From Moraxellaceae bacterium (lineage in GTDB: Bacteria; Pseudomonadota; Gammaproteobacteria; Pseudomonadales; Moraxellaceae), in NCBI GenBank assembly GCA_029237815.1, contig JAQZBP010000002.1, positions 62,001 through 126,000 of the forward strand: DNA of 64,000 nt. The letters are read 5' to 3'. The translations under genes and the position numbers were made by a program. Position 1 is the first letter of the stretch, and every line of letters begins with the position of its first letter. Below, piece by piece: positions 27,361 to 35,301 of this stretch. Under the pieces are notes generated by a model, which was given only the letters and a program-made list of their open reading frames with translations, was not told where the DNA came from and did no database searches.

Positions 27361-28821
27361 ATGCTCCCACTCGACGCCCTGAATTTTGACAACACCTTTT
27401 CCCGCCTGCCGGCTGGTCTCTTTACGCGGGTCCCTCCCACCGGCCTGCACAAGCCGCGCTTGGTCGCCTTCAATGCAGAGGTGGCCGCGTTGCTGGACCT
27501 TGGGCCGGAGTGCGTGCGCAACCCGGACTTCGTGGCCTATTTCAGCGGGCAGAAGCTGCTGCCCGGAAGTGATCCCCTCGCCATGAAGTACACCGGGCAT
27601 CAGTTCGGCGTATACAACCCCGACCTCGGTGATGGCCGTGGACTCCTTCTGGGCGAGGTGGTCAACCGCCGCGGTGAAGCATGGGACCTTCACCTCAAGG
27701 GCGCCGGCAAGACGCCCTATTCCCGCTTCGGGGATGGCCGCGCCGTGCTGCGCTCCTGCATCCGCGAGTATCTGGGATCGGAGGCCATGCACCATCTCGG
27801 CATTCCCAGCACACGCGCCCTCTGCATCGTCGGATCGGACGAGCCCGTCCAGCGCGAAAAGACGGAAGCCGCCGCCACACTCCTACGGGTGGCAGACACG
27901 CATATTCGCTTCGGGCATCTGGAATGGCTGCACCATAGTGGCCAGCCTGAGTTGCTGCGCACGCTGGTCGATTACATCATCCAACATCACTTTCCGGAGC
28001 TGGACGACAAGGCTGATCGCCATGCGCAGTTCTTCCGCGAGGTGGTACGCCGTACCGCCCGCCTGATGGCCTTGTGGCAGCTCGCCGGCTTTGCGCACGG
28101 CGTGATGAATACCGATAACTTCTCCATTACCGGCGCGACTTTCGACTATGGCCCCTTCGGCTTTCTCGATGCCTACGAGCCAGGCTTCATCTGCAACCAC
28201 AGCGACTATCACGGCCGCTACGCCTGGAACCAGCAGCCCTCGGTAGGACTCTGGAACCTGAATGCCCTCGCCTATGCGCTGTCGGGCCTGGTCGGCAAGG
28301 ATGAATTGATCGACGCGCTGCAGACCTATGAGCCTGAACTGCTGGAAGCCTATTCACGAGGTCTGCACGACAAACTCGGCCTCCAGGGAGAGCAGGCCGG
28401 AGATCGAGAACTGGTGGTTGATTTCCTCGACCTGCTGGCCCGCAACGGAGCCGACTACACAAGGAGTTTCCGCCGGCTCTCGTCAGTTCGGCAGGACGTG
28501 ACACTGTCGCCTCTGCGTGACGACTTCGTGGACAGGGAAGCATTCGATGCCTGGCTGGACCGCTATCGCGCGCGCCTGGCCGTCGAGGGCAGCAATGACG
28601 ATGAACGCGCCCGGCGGATGAACGCCGTCAACCCCAAGTACATCCTGCGCAACTATCTGGCGCAGGTCGCAATCGACAAAGCCGAGTCCGGTGATTACAG
28701 CGAGATAGAACGGCTGCGGTCCCTGCTCAGCAATCCCTTCGCCGAACAACCCGAAAACGAGCACTACGCCGCACTGCCTCCGGAGTGGGGCAAGCATCTG
28801 GAAATCAGTTGCTCATCCTGA
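27361..28821 (+). CDS. selO: Protein AMPylase SelO (YdiU), pseudokinase
   Basis: Transfers AMP from ATP to Ser/Thr/Tyr of target proteins, linked in E. coli to oxidative-stress control. The 486-residue product matches the family along its whole length: LNFDNTFSRLP, KYTGHQFGVYNPDLGDGRG, LHLKGAGKTPYSRFGDGRAV, SCIREYLGSEAMHHLGIPST, LAGFAHGVMNTDNFSITG (catalytic Asn/Asp region) and DYGPFGFLDAYEP. It ends SCSS, where animal SelO has selenocysteine. ATG at 27361 gives the conserved N-terminus; an in-frame start 51 bases earlier is less likely. A bidirectional terminator follows. Confidence 0.96.
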   Translation: MLPLDALNFDNTFSRLPAGLFTRVPPTGLHKPRLVAFNAEVAALLDLGPECVRNPDFVAYFSGQKLLPGSDPLAMKYTGHQFGVYNPDLGDGRGLLLGEVVNRRGEAWDLHLKGAGKTPYSRFGDGRAVLRSCIREYLGSEAMHHLGIPSTRALCIVGSDEPVQREKTEAAATLLRVADTHIRFGHLEWLHHSGQPELLRTLVDYIIQHHFPELDDKADRHAQFFREVVRRTARLMALWQLAGFAHGVMNTDNFSITGATFDYGPFGFLDAYEPGFICNHSDYHGRYAWNQQPSVGLWNLNALAYALSGLVGKDELIDALQTYEPELLEAYSRGLHDKLGLQGEQAGDRELVVDFLDLLARNGADYTRSFRRLSSVRQDVTLSPLRDDFVDREAFDAWLDRYRARLAVEGSNDDERARRMNAVNPKYILRNYLAQVAIDKAESGDYSEIERLRSLLSNPFAEQPENEHYAALPPEWGKHLEISCSS

Positions 28822-28829
28822 GCCGCGTG

Positions 28830-28868
28830 CAATAAAAAAGGCGGAGAAAAATCCGCCTTTTTTTATTG
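28830..28868. terminator. Bidirectional terminator between selO and the unrecognised-family gene
   Basis: A-tract, stem GGCGGA / TCCGCC, T-tract in mirrored arrangement (arms 28830-28845 and 28852-28868). It can stop transcription from both sides: selO reading right and the minus-strand gene ending at 28881. Confidence 0.9.
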
Positions 28869-28880
28869 CGATCCAATCAC

Positions 28881-29549
28881 TCAGGCCGTGACGAGCATAC
28901 CCAGGAAGTACTCGGAAAAGCGCTTGAGCTCATCGCCTTCAAGATGCGGAATCGTGTGCTTCGACACCGACTGGGAACCTTTGCGGATGGCCGCGCCTCC
29001 CACCTCTGCCACCTTGCGACCGATGAAGCCCAGCTTGATCTTGCTCAGGGATTCGTCGTAGAACGCCGTCAGTGCCATTTCGTGGAACTGCTCCATGCAG
29101 GCCAGCAGCTCATCGGCATTCTTCTCGCCTCGCGCGCCCTGCTCCAGCACATTGCGAAGACGGGTGTGGAATTCCGGAGGCATGGCGAAGACCACGTAAT
29201 CATGTGTCTCGCCATTGAAGCTGAGGGTCTGGCGGCGCTCGCGGATGTACCCGGAAAGCGGACGCAACTCATCGTTGCTCATCTTGCCCAGCACCTGCTT
29301 GATCAGCGAGTTCACGGTGCTCTTGATGATGCCGGCAAAGCCCTCGAGCTTGTTGGCATGGCTACTGCCCGACTCGGCGCTGACCAGGTTCAGCAGCAAG
29401 GTATCAACGATCTCGTCGGCAAAAAGCTGGGCCACCTTCACGAAGAGCGCGCTCTGCGGCTCTTTGGAGCCCCTCTCGAAATGCTCCATCAACGTGAGGC
29501 TGGACGTGCTCAATTCTTCAGAAGCACGAAAGGCAAAAAACGTGGTCAT
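28881..29549 (-). CDS. Unrecognised helical protein, family member 2 of 3
   Basis: A 222-residue cytosolic protein of an unrecognised family. It shares with its neighbour at 29655-30317 an MTT[FY]FAF start, IIKSTVNSLIKQVLGK (74-89) and NDELRPLSGYIRERR (92-106), then FAMPPEFHTRLRNVL (121-135), KLGFIGRKVAEVGG (172-185), IRKG (188-191) and HTIPHLEGDELKRFSEYF (198-215). There is no signal peptide, cysteine cluster or known catalytic motif. The ribosome site is very strong (AGGAGGTGAAC before ATG), suggesting high expression. The 105 bases to the next gene hold no other frame. Function unknown. Confidence 0.78.
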   Translation of the reverse strand: MTTFFAFRASEELSTSSLTLMEHFERGSKEPQSALFVKVAQLFADEIVDTLLLNLVSAESGSSHANKLEGFAGIIKSTVNSLIKQVLGKMSNDELRPLSGYIRERRQTLSFNGETHDYVVFAMPPEFHTRLRNVLEQGARGEKNADELLACMEQFHEMALTAFYDESLSKIKLGFIGRKVAEVGGAAIRKGSQSVSKHTIPHLEGDELKRFSEYFLGMLVTA

Positions 29550-29654
29550 GTTCACCTCCTGGCAAGGAGGCGCAATGATTAGGGCGAGCGAGTGGCGTGT
29601 AAAGGGCCGAGGCGACCGCGCTGGCGGCAACTTCGGCCAATCACCGGGCCGACT

Positions 29655-30317
29655 TCAGGCTTGGACGAAAAGCTCATCGAAGTAGCTGGCATAAATCTCC
29701 AGCTCCTTCTGCCCCAGGCTGGGAATCAGCCTGTTGACCGCCACATGCATGCCCTTGCTGATGGTGGCACGCCCGAGGTCGGAGGCCTTGCGCTTGATGA
29801 AGCCCAGGTCCATCGGCGCCACGAAATCATCAAAGAAGCGCATCAGGGCCAGGTCGGCAAACTGCAGCATGAGCTGGTTCAGTTCGGGCTTGCGCTTCTC
29901 GCCCTCGCCCTTGGCGATGTCGGCGAAAATGGAGCGGTAGCGGGCAATCATCTCGTCCGGCATCGGGAAGCCGAAAAGGGGCTGGCCGTTCAGGAGCAGG
30001 CGGCGATCGCGCAGGTATTTCGCCATCCGGTTTACCTCGTCGTTGCCGGTCTTGCCCAGTATCTGGCGTACCAGCATATGCGAGGTGCTCTTGAGCAGGC
30101 CCAGCAGTGTGTGCAGTACGCCGGCCCCTTCCGATCCCTGGAAGCGGGCAATCAACTCTTCGACACAGTTGCGCAGCGTTTCATCAACCAGCTCGACCGA
30201 GACGCGGGTATGCAGGTCGTGCTGGGGAGCGCTGACACCGGCATCCAGGTTGCCGAGGAGCTCATCAAGCCCCTTGCGGGTGGGCTCGGCCAGTTTGAAA
30301 GCGAAATAGGTAGTCAT
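29655..30317 (-). CDS. Unrecognised helical protein, family member 3 of 3
   Basis: A 220-residue paralogue of the preceding entry, collinear within one or two residues: MTTYFAFK start, LLKSTSHMLVRQILGK (74-89), NDEVNRMAKYLRDRR (92-106), GFPMPDEMIARYRSIF (116-131), LGFIKRKASDLGRATISKG (171-189) and RLIPSLGQKELEIYASYF (196-213). The pattern of conserved basic pairs (RK, RR) and small turns suggests a helical binding fold. The two tandem genes probably arose by local duplication and read in the same direction, downstream of the queF operon (103 bases away). No function can be assigned. Confidence 0.78.
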   Translation of the reverse strand: MTTYFAFKLAEPTRKGLDELLGNLDAGVSAPQHDLHTRVSVELVDETLRNCVEELIARFQGSEGAGVLHTLLGLLKSTSHMLVRQILGKTGNDEVNRMAKYLRDRRLLLNGQPLFGFPMPDEMIARYRSIFADIAKGEGEKRKPELNQLMLQFADLALMRFFDDFVAPMDLGFIKRKASDLGRATISKGMHVAVNRLIPSLGQKELEIYASYFDELFVQA

Positions 30318-30420
30318 GGACGATCCTTGTATCTGAGACGGGGGTGCCAAATTCTGCTCAGGTCGTCATTCCTTGGCAAGCCGGAATCCGGCGGAACCAC
30401 CCGAAGGGCGGGTGCAGGGA

Positions 30421-31239
30421 CTACTGCCGTGCCTGACGCAGGCGCGGCGGCACCGCCATCTCAGTGCTGCGCCAGGGATTGATGTCCAGTCCACCGCGCC
30501 GGGTATAGCGCGCGTATACCGTCAGCTGGGTCGGGCCGCAGCGGTTGCGGATATCCATGAAGATGCGCTCCACGCACTGCTCGTGGAAGTCCGACTGGTT
30601 GCGGTAGGACACCAGGTAGGCGAGCAGGCCTTTCCGGTCGAGAACCGGACCCTGGTAGGCAATCATGAGGCTGGCCCAGTCGGGCTGATGGGTGACGGGA
30701 CAACAGCTGCGCAGCAGGTGGCTGTGCAGGGTTTCGCTCACCACGCGGCGGTCATCGGCCTGCAACAGGGCCGGATTGACCTGGAACTCGCTGCATTCGA
30801 CAGGGAGTTCGTCGAGGCATTCGCCGGGCATGGCGGCAAAGCTGTCCGCGCCAGCGTCATGGCGCAGCAGCTCCACATCGACGGGCGCCCCCGCAGCGCC
30901 CGACAGGTCGCGCATCACTACAGTGAGGAAGTCCGCCGCGCTTCCAAAGCGCTCGAAGTTGAGCGAATTGAAATACAGCTTCATGGACTTCGATTCGATC
31001 AGGCAGGGCGAACTCGCCGGCACACGGATCTCGGCGATGGCGACGCGAGGCTTGCCCCCGAAATCCAGCCAGGACACCTCGTAATGCGTCCACAGGTCGA
31101 CACCGTGGAAAGGCAGCGGCCCGCCCGCAAGCCCCAGGGCCTCGCGCCCCTCGTGGCGCGTAATGGGGAACAGCACTTCCGGCGAGTAGCGCTGCGGATA
31201 ATCCGTGTCCCTGCCAAGCAGGATCGGGGCATCAGACAT
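30421..31239 (-). CDS. queF: NADPH-dependent 7-cyano-7-deazaguanine reductase
   Basis: Queuosine biosynthesis: reduces the nitrile preQ0 to preQ1. The 272-residue, two-domain (YqcD-like long) form is typical of gammaproteobacteria. The QueF motif ESKSMKLYFNS occupies 82-92. The nucleophilic Cys180 and acid Asp187 lie in SCCPVTHQPDW, and the FHEQCVERIFMDI segment (Glu of substrate binding) follows. It is the last gene of a four-gene run with a phosphatase and an ABC transporter; its start is 9 bases after the permease stop. No functional link to the transporter is known. Confidence 0.96.
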   Translation of the reverse strand: MSDAPILLGRDTDYPQRYSPEVLFPITRHEGREALGLAGGPLPFHGVDLWTHYEVSWLDFGGKPRVAIAEIRVPASSPCLIESKSMKLYFNSLNFERFGSAADFLTVVMRDLSGAAGAPVDVELLRHDAGADSFAAMPGECLDELPVECSEFQVNPALLQADDRRVVSETLHSHLLRSCCPVTHQPDWASLMIAYQGPVLDRKGLLAYLVSYRNQSDFHEQCVERIFMDIRNRCGPTQLTVYARYTRRGGLDINPWRSTEMAVPPRLRQARQ

Positions 31240-31248
31240 GGCGGAACC

Positions 31249-32022
31249 TCACTCGCGCAAGCCCTTGCCGCTGCGCAGCAAGCGCAGCGAGAAGGCGTAT
31301 AGCAGGGCCGCCAGCAGCGTGATCATGCCGAGCGAGAACCACACGTTCACGTCGCTCGCACCCAGCATGCCGTAGCGGAAGGCGTTGACCATGTAGACGA
31401 TGGGATTCACCAGCGAAATGCCCTGCCAGAACGGTGTCAGCAGGTCCAGCGAATAGAAGACACCGCCCAGATAGGTCAGCGGCGTCAGGATGAAGGTCGG
31501 GACAATATTGATGTCGTCGAATGACCTGGCATAGACCGCGTTGATGAAGCCCCCCAGCGAGAACAGCACTGCCGTCATCACCACCGTGTACATCACCACG
31601 AGGACATGCTGCACGCTGATATGCGTGAAAAACAGCGAGAGCAGCGTGACGATGAAGCCCACGGCGATGCCGCGCGCCACGCCGCCCAGCACAAAGCCGG
31701 TGAGAATGATGTGGTCCGGCACCGGCGACACCAGCAGCTCCTCGATACTGCGCTGGAACTTGGCGCTGTAGAAACTCGACACCACGTTGGCGTAGGAATT
31801 CGTGATCACCGACATCATGATCAGGCCGGGCACGATGTACTGCATGTAGGTGAAGCCGCCCATCTCGCCGATACGGCTGCCCACCAGGTTGCCGAAGATG
31901 ATGAAATAAAGGCTCATGGTGATCGCCGGCGGCAGCAGCGTCTGCACCCAGATACGCGTGAAACGGCGGATCTCCTTGGTGACGATGGTCTGCAGGGCGA
32001 CCAGTTTTTCCTGACGGGTCAT
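31249..32022 (-). CDS. yadH: ABC-2 type transporter permease, YadH-like
   Basis: A 257-residue inner-membrane permease with six hydrophobic segments (about 25-50, 60-80, 108-133, 143-165, 172-193, 230-248) and the ABC-2 signature NPIVYMVNAFRYGMLG. The N-terminal IVTKEIRRFTRIWVQTLLPP matches the YadH family. With the preceding ATPase it forms a YadGH exporter of unknown substrate. The ATG lies one base after the ATPase stop, so expression is coupled. Confidence 0.93.
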   Translation of the reverse strand: MTRQEKLVALQTIVTKEIRRFTRIWVQTLLPPAITMSLYFIIFGNLVGSRIGEMGGFTYMQYIVPGLIMMSVITNSYANVVSSFYSAKFQRSIEELLVSPVPDHIILTGFVLGGVARGIAVGFIVTLLSLFFTHISVQHVLVVMYTVVMTAVLFSLGGFINAVYARSFDDINIVPTFILTPLTYLGGVFYSLDLLTPFWQGISLVNPIVYMVNAFRYGMLGASDVNVWFSLGMITLLAALLYAFSLRLLRSGKGLRE

Positions 32023-32023
32023 G

Positions 32024-32971
32024 TCATTGCCCTCCCGCCGCTGCCGCGCCCTGGCGCAGGTTGCGGTCCACCAGCGACACGAACAGCTCCTCCAGGCGAT
32101 TGGCCTTGTTGCGCATGCTGAGCACGCTCACCGAAAGGGCATTCAGCTGGACGAAGACATCGTTCAGCGATTGCGTCTTCTCCACGTCCACCTCCAGCGT
32201 GGTCGCGTTCACCAGGCGCACCGGGTAGCCCGGCAGCACCGGCGGGGCGGACAACGGCTCGCGCAGGTCGAGGATGAAGGTTTCGCGGTGCAGCTTGGCG
32301 AGCAGCGACTTCATGTCGGTATTCTCGACCAGGGTGCCGTGGTCGATGATGGCAATGGACCGGCAGAGGCTCTCCGCCTCTTCCAGATAGTGCGTCGTCA
32401 GGATGATGGTGGTACCGGCGCGGTTCAGCTCGGTGAGGAACTCCCACATGGAACGACGCAGCTCGATGTCCACGCCGGCGGTGGGCTCGTCGAGGATCAA
32501 CAGGCGCGGTTCGTGCACGAGCGCCCGTGCGATCATGAGGCGGCGCTTCATGCCGCCGGAGAGGTTGCGCGCCGGCTGGTTGCGCTTGTCCCACAGGCCC
32601 AGCCTCTCCAGGTATTTCTCGGCCTGAGCATAGGCACGCGCGCGCTCGATACCGTAATAACCCGCCTGCGTACCGACGATGTCGATCACTTTCTCGAACA
32701 TGCCGAAGTTGAATTCCTGCGGCACCACGCCGATCTGCTGCTTGGCCAGGGACAGGTCGGAGTCGATGTCGTAACCGAATATCTTCACCTCGCCAGCGCT
32801 CTTGCGCACCAGCGAACTCACGATGCCGATGGTGGTGGACTTGCCGGCGCCATTCGGCCCGAGCAGGGCATGGAAGTCGCCCTGCTGCACATCGAGGCTG
32901 ATGCCCCTGAGGGCCTGCACGCCATTACGGTAGGTCTTGACGAGATTGCGGAGGTGAAGCGCTGCGGTCAT
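32024..32971 (-). CDS. yadG: ABC transporter ATPase, YadG-like
   Basis: A 315-residue ATPase: Walker A GPNGAGKSTT, signature NLSGGMKRRLMIARAL, Walker B LLILDEPTAGVD and H-loop LTTHYLEE. The C-terminal 90-residue extension is usual for the YadG/DrrA class. It partners the permease immediately downstream. The ATG at 32971 gives the conserved ALHLRNLVKTY start. The frame is open further upstream through the antisense of the phosphatase gene, but that part has no family similarity. It lies 41 bases after the phosphatase gene in the same operon. Confidence 0.95.
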   Translation of the reverse strand: MTAALHLRNLVKTYRNGVQALRGISLDVQQGDFHALLGPNGAGKSTTIGIVSSLVRKSAGEVKIFGYDIDSDLSLAKQQIGVVPQEFNFGMFEKVIDIVGTQAGYYGIERARAYAQAEKYLERLGLWDKRNQPARNLSGGMKRRLMIARALVHEPRLLILDEPTAGVDIELRRSMWEFLTELNRAGTTIILTTHYLEEAESLCRSIAIIDHGTLVENTDMKSLLAKLHRETFILDLREPLSAPPVLPGYPVRLVNATTLEVDVEKTQSLNDVFVQLNALSVSVLSMRNKANRLEELFVSLVDRNLRQGAAAAGGQ

Positions 32972-33012
32972 GGGAAATCCGGAGTTCAAAGCGCGGAGGC
33001 GGAGTGGCAGGA

Positions 33013-33696
33013 CTAGCCGCTGAAGTGCTCGCGATAGGGCGCGATATTGCGCTCGCCAGGCGCGCCACGCCATATCCAGCGCACCGTATCGGCGTCGTCG
33101 AACCAGAGCCAGGCGCCTTCCATCATCCATGGCCAGTCCGCATCCGCAATCGCGGTGCGTCCCATCAGGTGGTAGATGAAGGCGGCAAGGATGGTGTCGT
33201 GCGTCACGTGCACGGACAGGGTGCCGGGCGGCCCCTGGTGCCGGTGCAGATGCTGCAGCAGCTTGGCCCCGCCCTGCTCCGGCGAGAGGATGCCCGGCAA
33301 TGGCTCCACGAAGTGGCGGTTGGCGAAGGCCAGCGGTCCCATCTGAAGGAAGATCGGTCCGATCTCCCCGACACTGTGCACATAACAGCCGGGCTCGACC
33401 AGGTTGAAGCTGGTGCTGATCGCAAGGTCTTCCCGCCCCGCTCCACGGGCCATTGCCAGCGCGGTGTCCATGCAGCGCCCGACCGGACTGGAATGCAGGC
33501 CATGCAGGGGCATGGGCAACTGACGCCCCCACTCTTCTGCCAGCAGGATGCCCTCGGGGGTCAGCGGCAGGTCATAGGTGGCGACGCCATGGCCCGGCGC
33601 CTGCTCCCGAACGGAGTGGCGGGTCAACAACGTGAGCGGTCGGTCCTGCGGCAATTGAACAAACGCAGCGACCATTCCAGGGTGCAGTTCGGGCAT
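33013..33696 (-). CDS. Histidine phosphatase superfamily protein
   Basis: A 227-residue protein with the acid-phosphatase-branch pattern. The catalytic start is LTRHSVRE (Arg26, His27), LHSSPVGRCMDTALAMA carries the second Arg, and VHVTHDTILAAFIYHL the second His. Residues in between vary, so substrate cannot be told. It has no signal peptide. It is first in the operon with yadG, yadH and queF. It is divergent from the photosensory operon, about 336 bases away. Confidence 0.85.
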   Translation of the reverse strand: MPELHPGMVAAFVQLPQDRPLTLLTRHSVREQAPGHGVATYDLPLTPEGILLAEEWGRQLPMPLHGLHSSPVGRCMDTALAMARGAGREDLAISTSFNLVEPGCYVHSVGEIGPIFLQMGPLAFANRHFVEPLPGILSPEQGGAKLLQHLHRHQGPPGTLSVHVTHDTILAAFIYHLMGRTAIADADWPWMMEGAWLWFDDADTVRWIWRGAPGERNIAPYREHFSG

Positions 33697-33808
33697 TAAA
33701 AACGAGCCTCAGCCAAAATTCTTCGCCAAATCATAAGTCTACCTGAGCCAGCCAAGGCCCGGCCAACGATCATCCGCCTTGCGACGCTCCTTTTCCGCCC
33801 GCGACGCA

Positions 33809-33839
33809 TTGGACAAAAATCGTATTTGTATAATACAAA
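33809..33839 (+). promoter_or_regulatory. Palindromic operator over the -10 box, candidate LitR/CarH site
   Basis: TTTGTAT-A-ATACAAA (33825-33839) is a perfect 15-base palindrome containing TATAAT (33829-33834). The best -35-like element, TTGGAC (33809-33814), is only 14 bases upstream, shorter than usual. TGTA...TACA half-sites over the core promoter are a known feature of CarH/LitR-regulated genes. The regulator encoded at the end of this operon is therefore the likely binder. This is inference from sequence and context. Confidence 0.55.
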
Positions 33840-33843
33840 CATA

Positions 33844-33924
33844 AGGTGCTACACCCTACCTTTGCTATCACAGATGAAGTTATGTCCAAGACAAAACTGC
33901 GTTTTGAGATTGGACATAGCACCT
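33844..33924 (+). repeat. Nested inverted repeats in the operon leader
   Basis: Outer arms AGGTGCTA / TAGCACCT (33844-33851, 33917-33924); inner arms TATGTCCAA / TTGGACATA (33881-33889, 33910-33918). The innermost CAAAAC-TGC-GTTTTG pairs at about 33892-33906. All arms are perfect. The inner set could form a long hairpin in the leader transcript or be paired protein-binding sites. No T tract follows, so it is not a plain terminator. Confidence 0.6.
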
Positions 33925-34032
33925 ACAAACGGCGCTTCCGCCGCGAATGCAAAAAAACGCCGCCCTTACGCATCCACCGGCAAACGCCCTGCGTATAGGA
34001 CAAAACAAGGCACAGGATCGGGACAAGACATC

Positions 34033-35301
34033 ATGCGCATAGCAGTAGTAGGAGCCGGCATCGCGGGCCTGAGCGCCGCCTGGCTGCTCTCCCCCTCGCA
34101 CGAGGTGGTGGTTTACGAGGCAGGCTCCTATGCCGGAGGCCACAGCAACACAGTCGACGTAACCCTGGATGGCATCACCCATCCGGTGGACACCGGCTTC
34201 CTGGTCCACAACGACCGCACCTATCCCAACCTGATCCAGCTGTTCGCCCTGCTGGGCATCGCGACCCCCGAAAGCGAAATGACCTTCTCGGTCAGCCTGC
34301 CGGGCCCCGACGTGGAATGGGCCGGTGCCGACCTCGGCAGTCTCTTCGCCCAGCGCCGCAACCTCGTACGTCCCGCCTTCTGGCGCATGGTGCGGGACAT
34401 CCTGCGCTTCAACCGCGAGTCCGTGGCCCTGCTCGAGGACGTGCGCGGCAAGCCGCTGACCCTCGGCGAGCTGCTCGACCGCGACGGCTACAGCGCCGAA
34501 TTCCGCGACTGGTACCTCTACCCCATGGGAGCGGCCATCTGGTCGACGCCGCTGCATGGCATGGCGGACTTCCCGGCCGAAACCTTCCTGCAGTTCTGCC
34601 TGAACCACGGCCTGCTGCAAGTCTTCGACCGTCCGCAATGGAAGACCGTTCAGAACGGCTCGCGCGAATACGTGCGCGCCATGCTGGTCAGCCTCGCGGA
34701 CGTACGGCTGTCGACGCCGGTATCAAGGGTGCAGCGCCACGCCGATGGCGTCCATGTGACAACGGCAGGCGGCACCGAAGTCTTCGACCGCGTCATCCTG
34801 GCCTGCCATACCGACCAGGCGCTGGCGATGCTGGCCGATGCCCATGACCCGGAGCGCCAGGTGCTGGGCGCGATCCGCTACCTGCCCAACACGGCTTGGC
34901 TGCATACCGACACCACGCTCATGCCGACGCGCCGCAAGACCTGGTCCGCCTGGAACTACTACAGCCGCGGCGAAGGCGCGGCACAGGCGCCAGTGGCCGT
35001 CACCTACTGGCTGAACCGCCTGCAGCCCCTGCCCTTCCAGCGCGATGTCTTCGTCACGCTGAATCCGCCCGAGGCGCCCGCCGCCGCCGACGTCATCCAG
35101 CGCATCGAGTATGCACATCCGCAGCTCGACCAGTCCGCCTATCGCGCGCAGCAGCGGCTGCCCGGCATCCAGGGCCGCGACCGTGTCTATTTCTGCGGCG
35201 CCTGGGCCGGTTACGGCTTCCACGAAGACGGCCTCAAGGCAGGCATGGAAGTCGCGCGCCTGCTCGGCGCCCGCATCCCCTGGGAGAGAGGCAATGGCTA
35301 G
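34033..35301 (+). CDS. FAD-dependent amine-oxidase-like oxidoreductase (light-operon type)
   Basis: A 422-residue flavoprotein. It opens with the Rossmann turn VVGAGIAGLSAAWLL and continues with VVVYEAGSYAGGHSNTV, both typical of the amine oxidase/phytoene desaturase-like superfamily. The C-terminal FAD segment is VYFCGAWAGYGFHEDGLKAGMEVA. It is first in an operon with DUF1365, a cyclopropane-synthase-like methyltransferase and a B12 regulator. Similar clusters in Rhodobacter are linked to singlet-oxygen response and furan fatty acid synthesis, so it may oxidise modified fatty acyl chains (inference). Its stop overlaps the next start (ATGGCTAG). Confidence 0.9.
   Translation: MRIAVVGAGIAGLSAAWLLSPSHEVVVYEAGSYAGGHSNTVDVTLDGITHPVDTGFLVHNDRTYPNLIQLFALLGIATPESEMTFSVSLPGPDVEWAGADLGSLFAQRRNLVRPAFWRMVRDILRFNRESVALLEDVRGKPLTLGELLDRDGYSAEFRDWYLYPMGAAIWSTPLHGMADFPAETFLQFCLNHGLLQVFDRPQWKTVQNGSREYVRAMLVSLADVRLSTPVSRVQRHADGVHVTTAGGTEVFDRVILACHTDQALAMLADAHDPERQVLGAIRYLPNTAWLHTDTTLMPTRRKTWSAWNYYSRGEGAAQAPVAVTYWLNRLQPLPFQRDVFVTLNPPEAPAAADVIQRIEYAHPQLDQSAYRAQQRLPGIQGRDRVYFCGAWAGYGFHEDGLKAGMEVARLLGARIPWERGNG

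Larger units (their letters stand above)
33697..34032. promoter_or_regulatory. Divergent regulatory region upstream of the light/B12 operon
   Basis: No gene is visible in these 336 bases. The open reading frame that runs into the oxidoreductase from 33826 has unusual composition and no ribosome site, so I treat it as a leader. The stretch 33800-33930 is AT-rich and crowded with inverted repeats (separate entries). There is no B12-riboswitch core. Promoters for the phosphatase operon (minus) and the oxidoreductase operon (plus) must lie here. Confidence 0.7.

Noticed and set aside
32972-33532. Upstream extension of the YadG frame
   Set aside because: Antisense-like, overlaps the phosphatase gene in another frame.
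33826-34032. In-frame extension ahead of the FAD oxidoreductase
   Set aside because: No ribosome site or similarity; the region holds promoter and repeats instead.
33697-34032. Possible cobalamin riboswitch
   Set aside because: No B12-box core sequence; the B12 link runs through the protein regulator.
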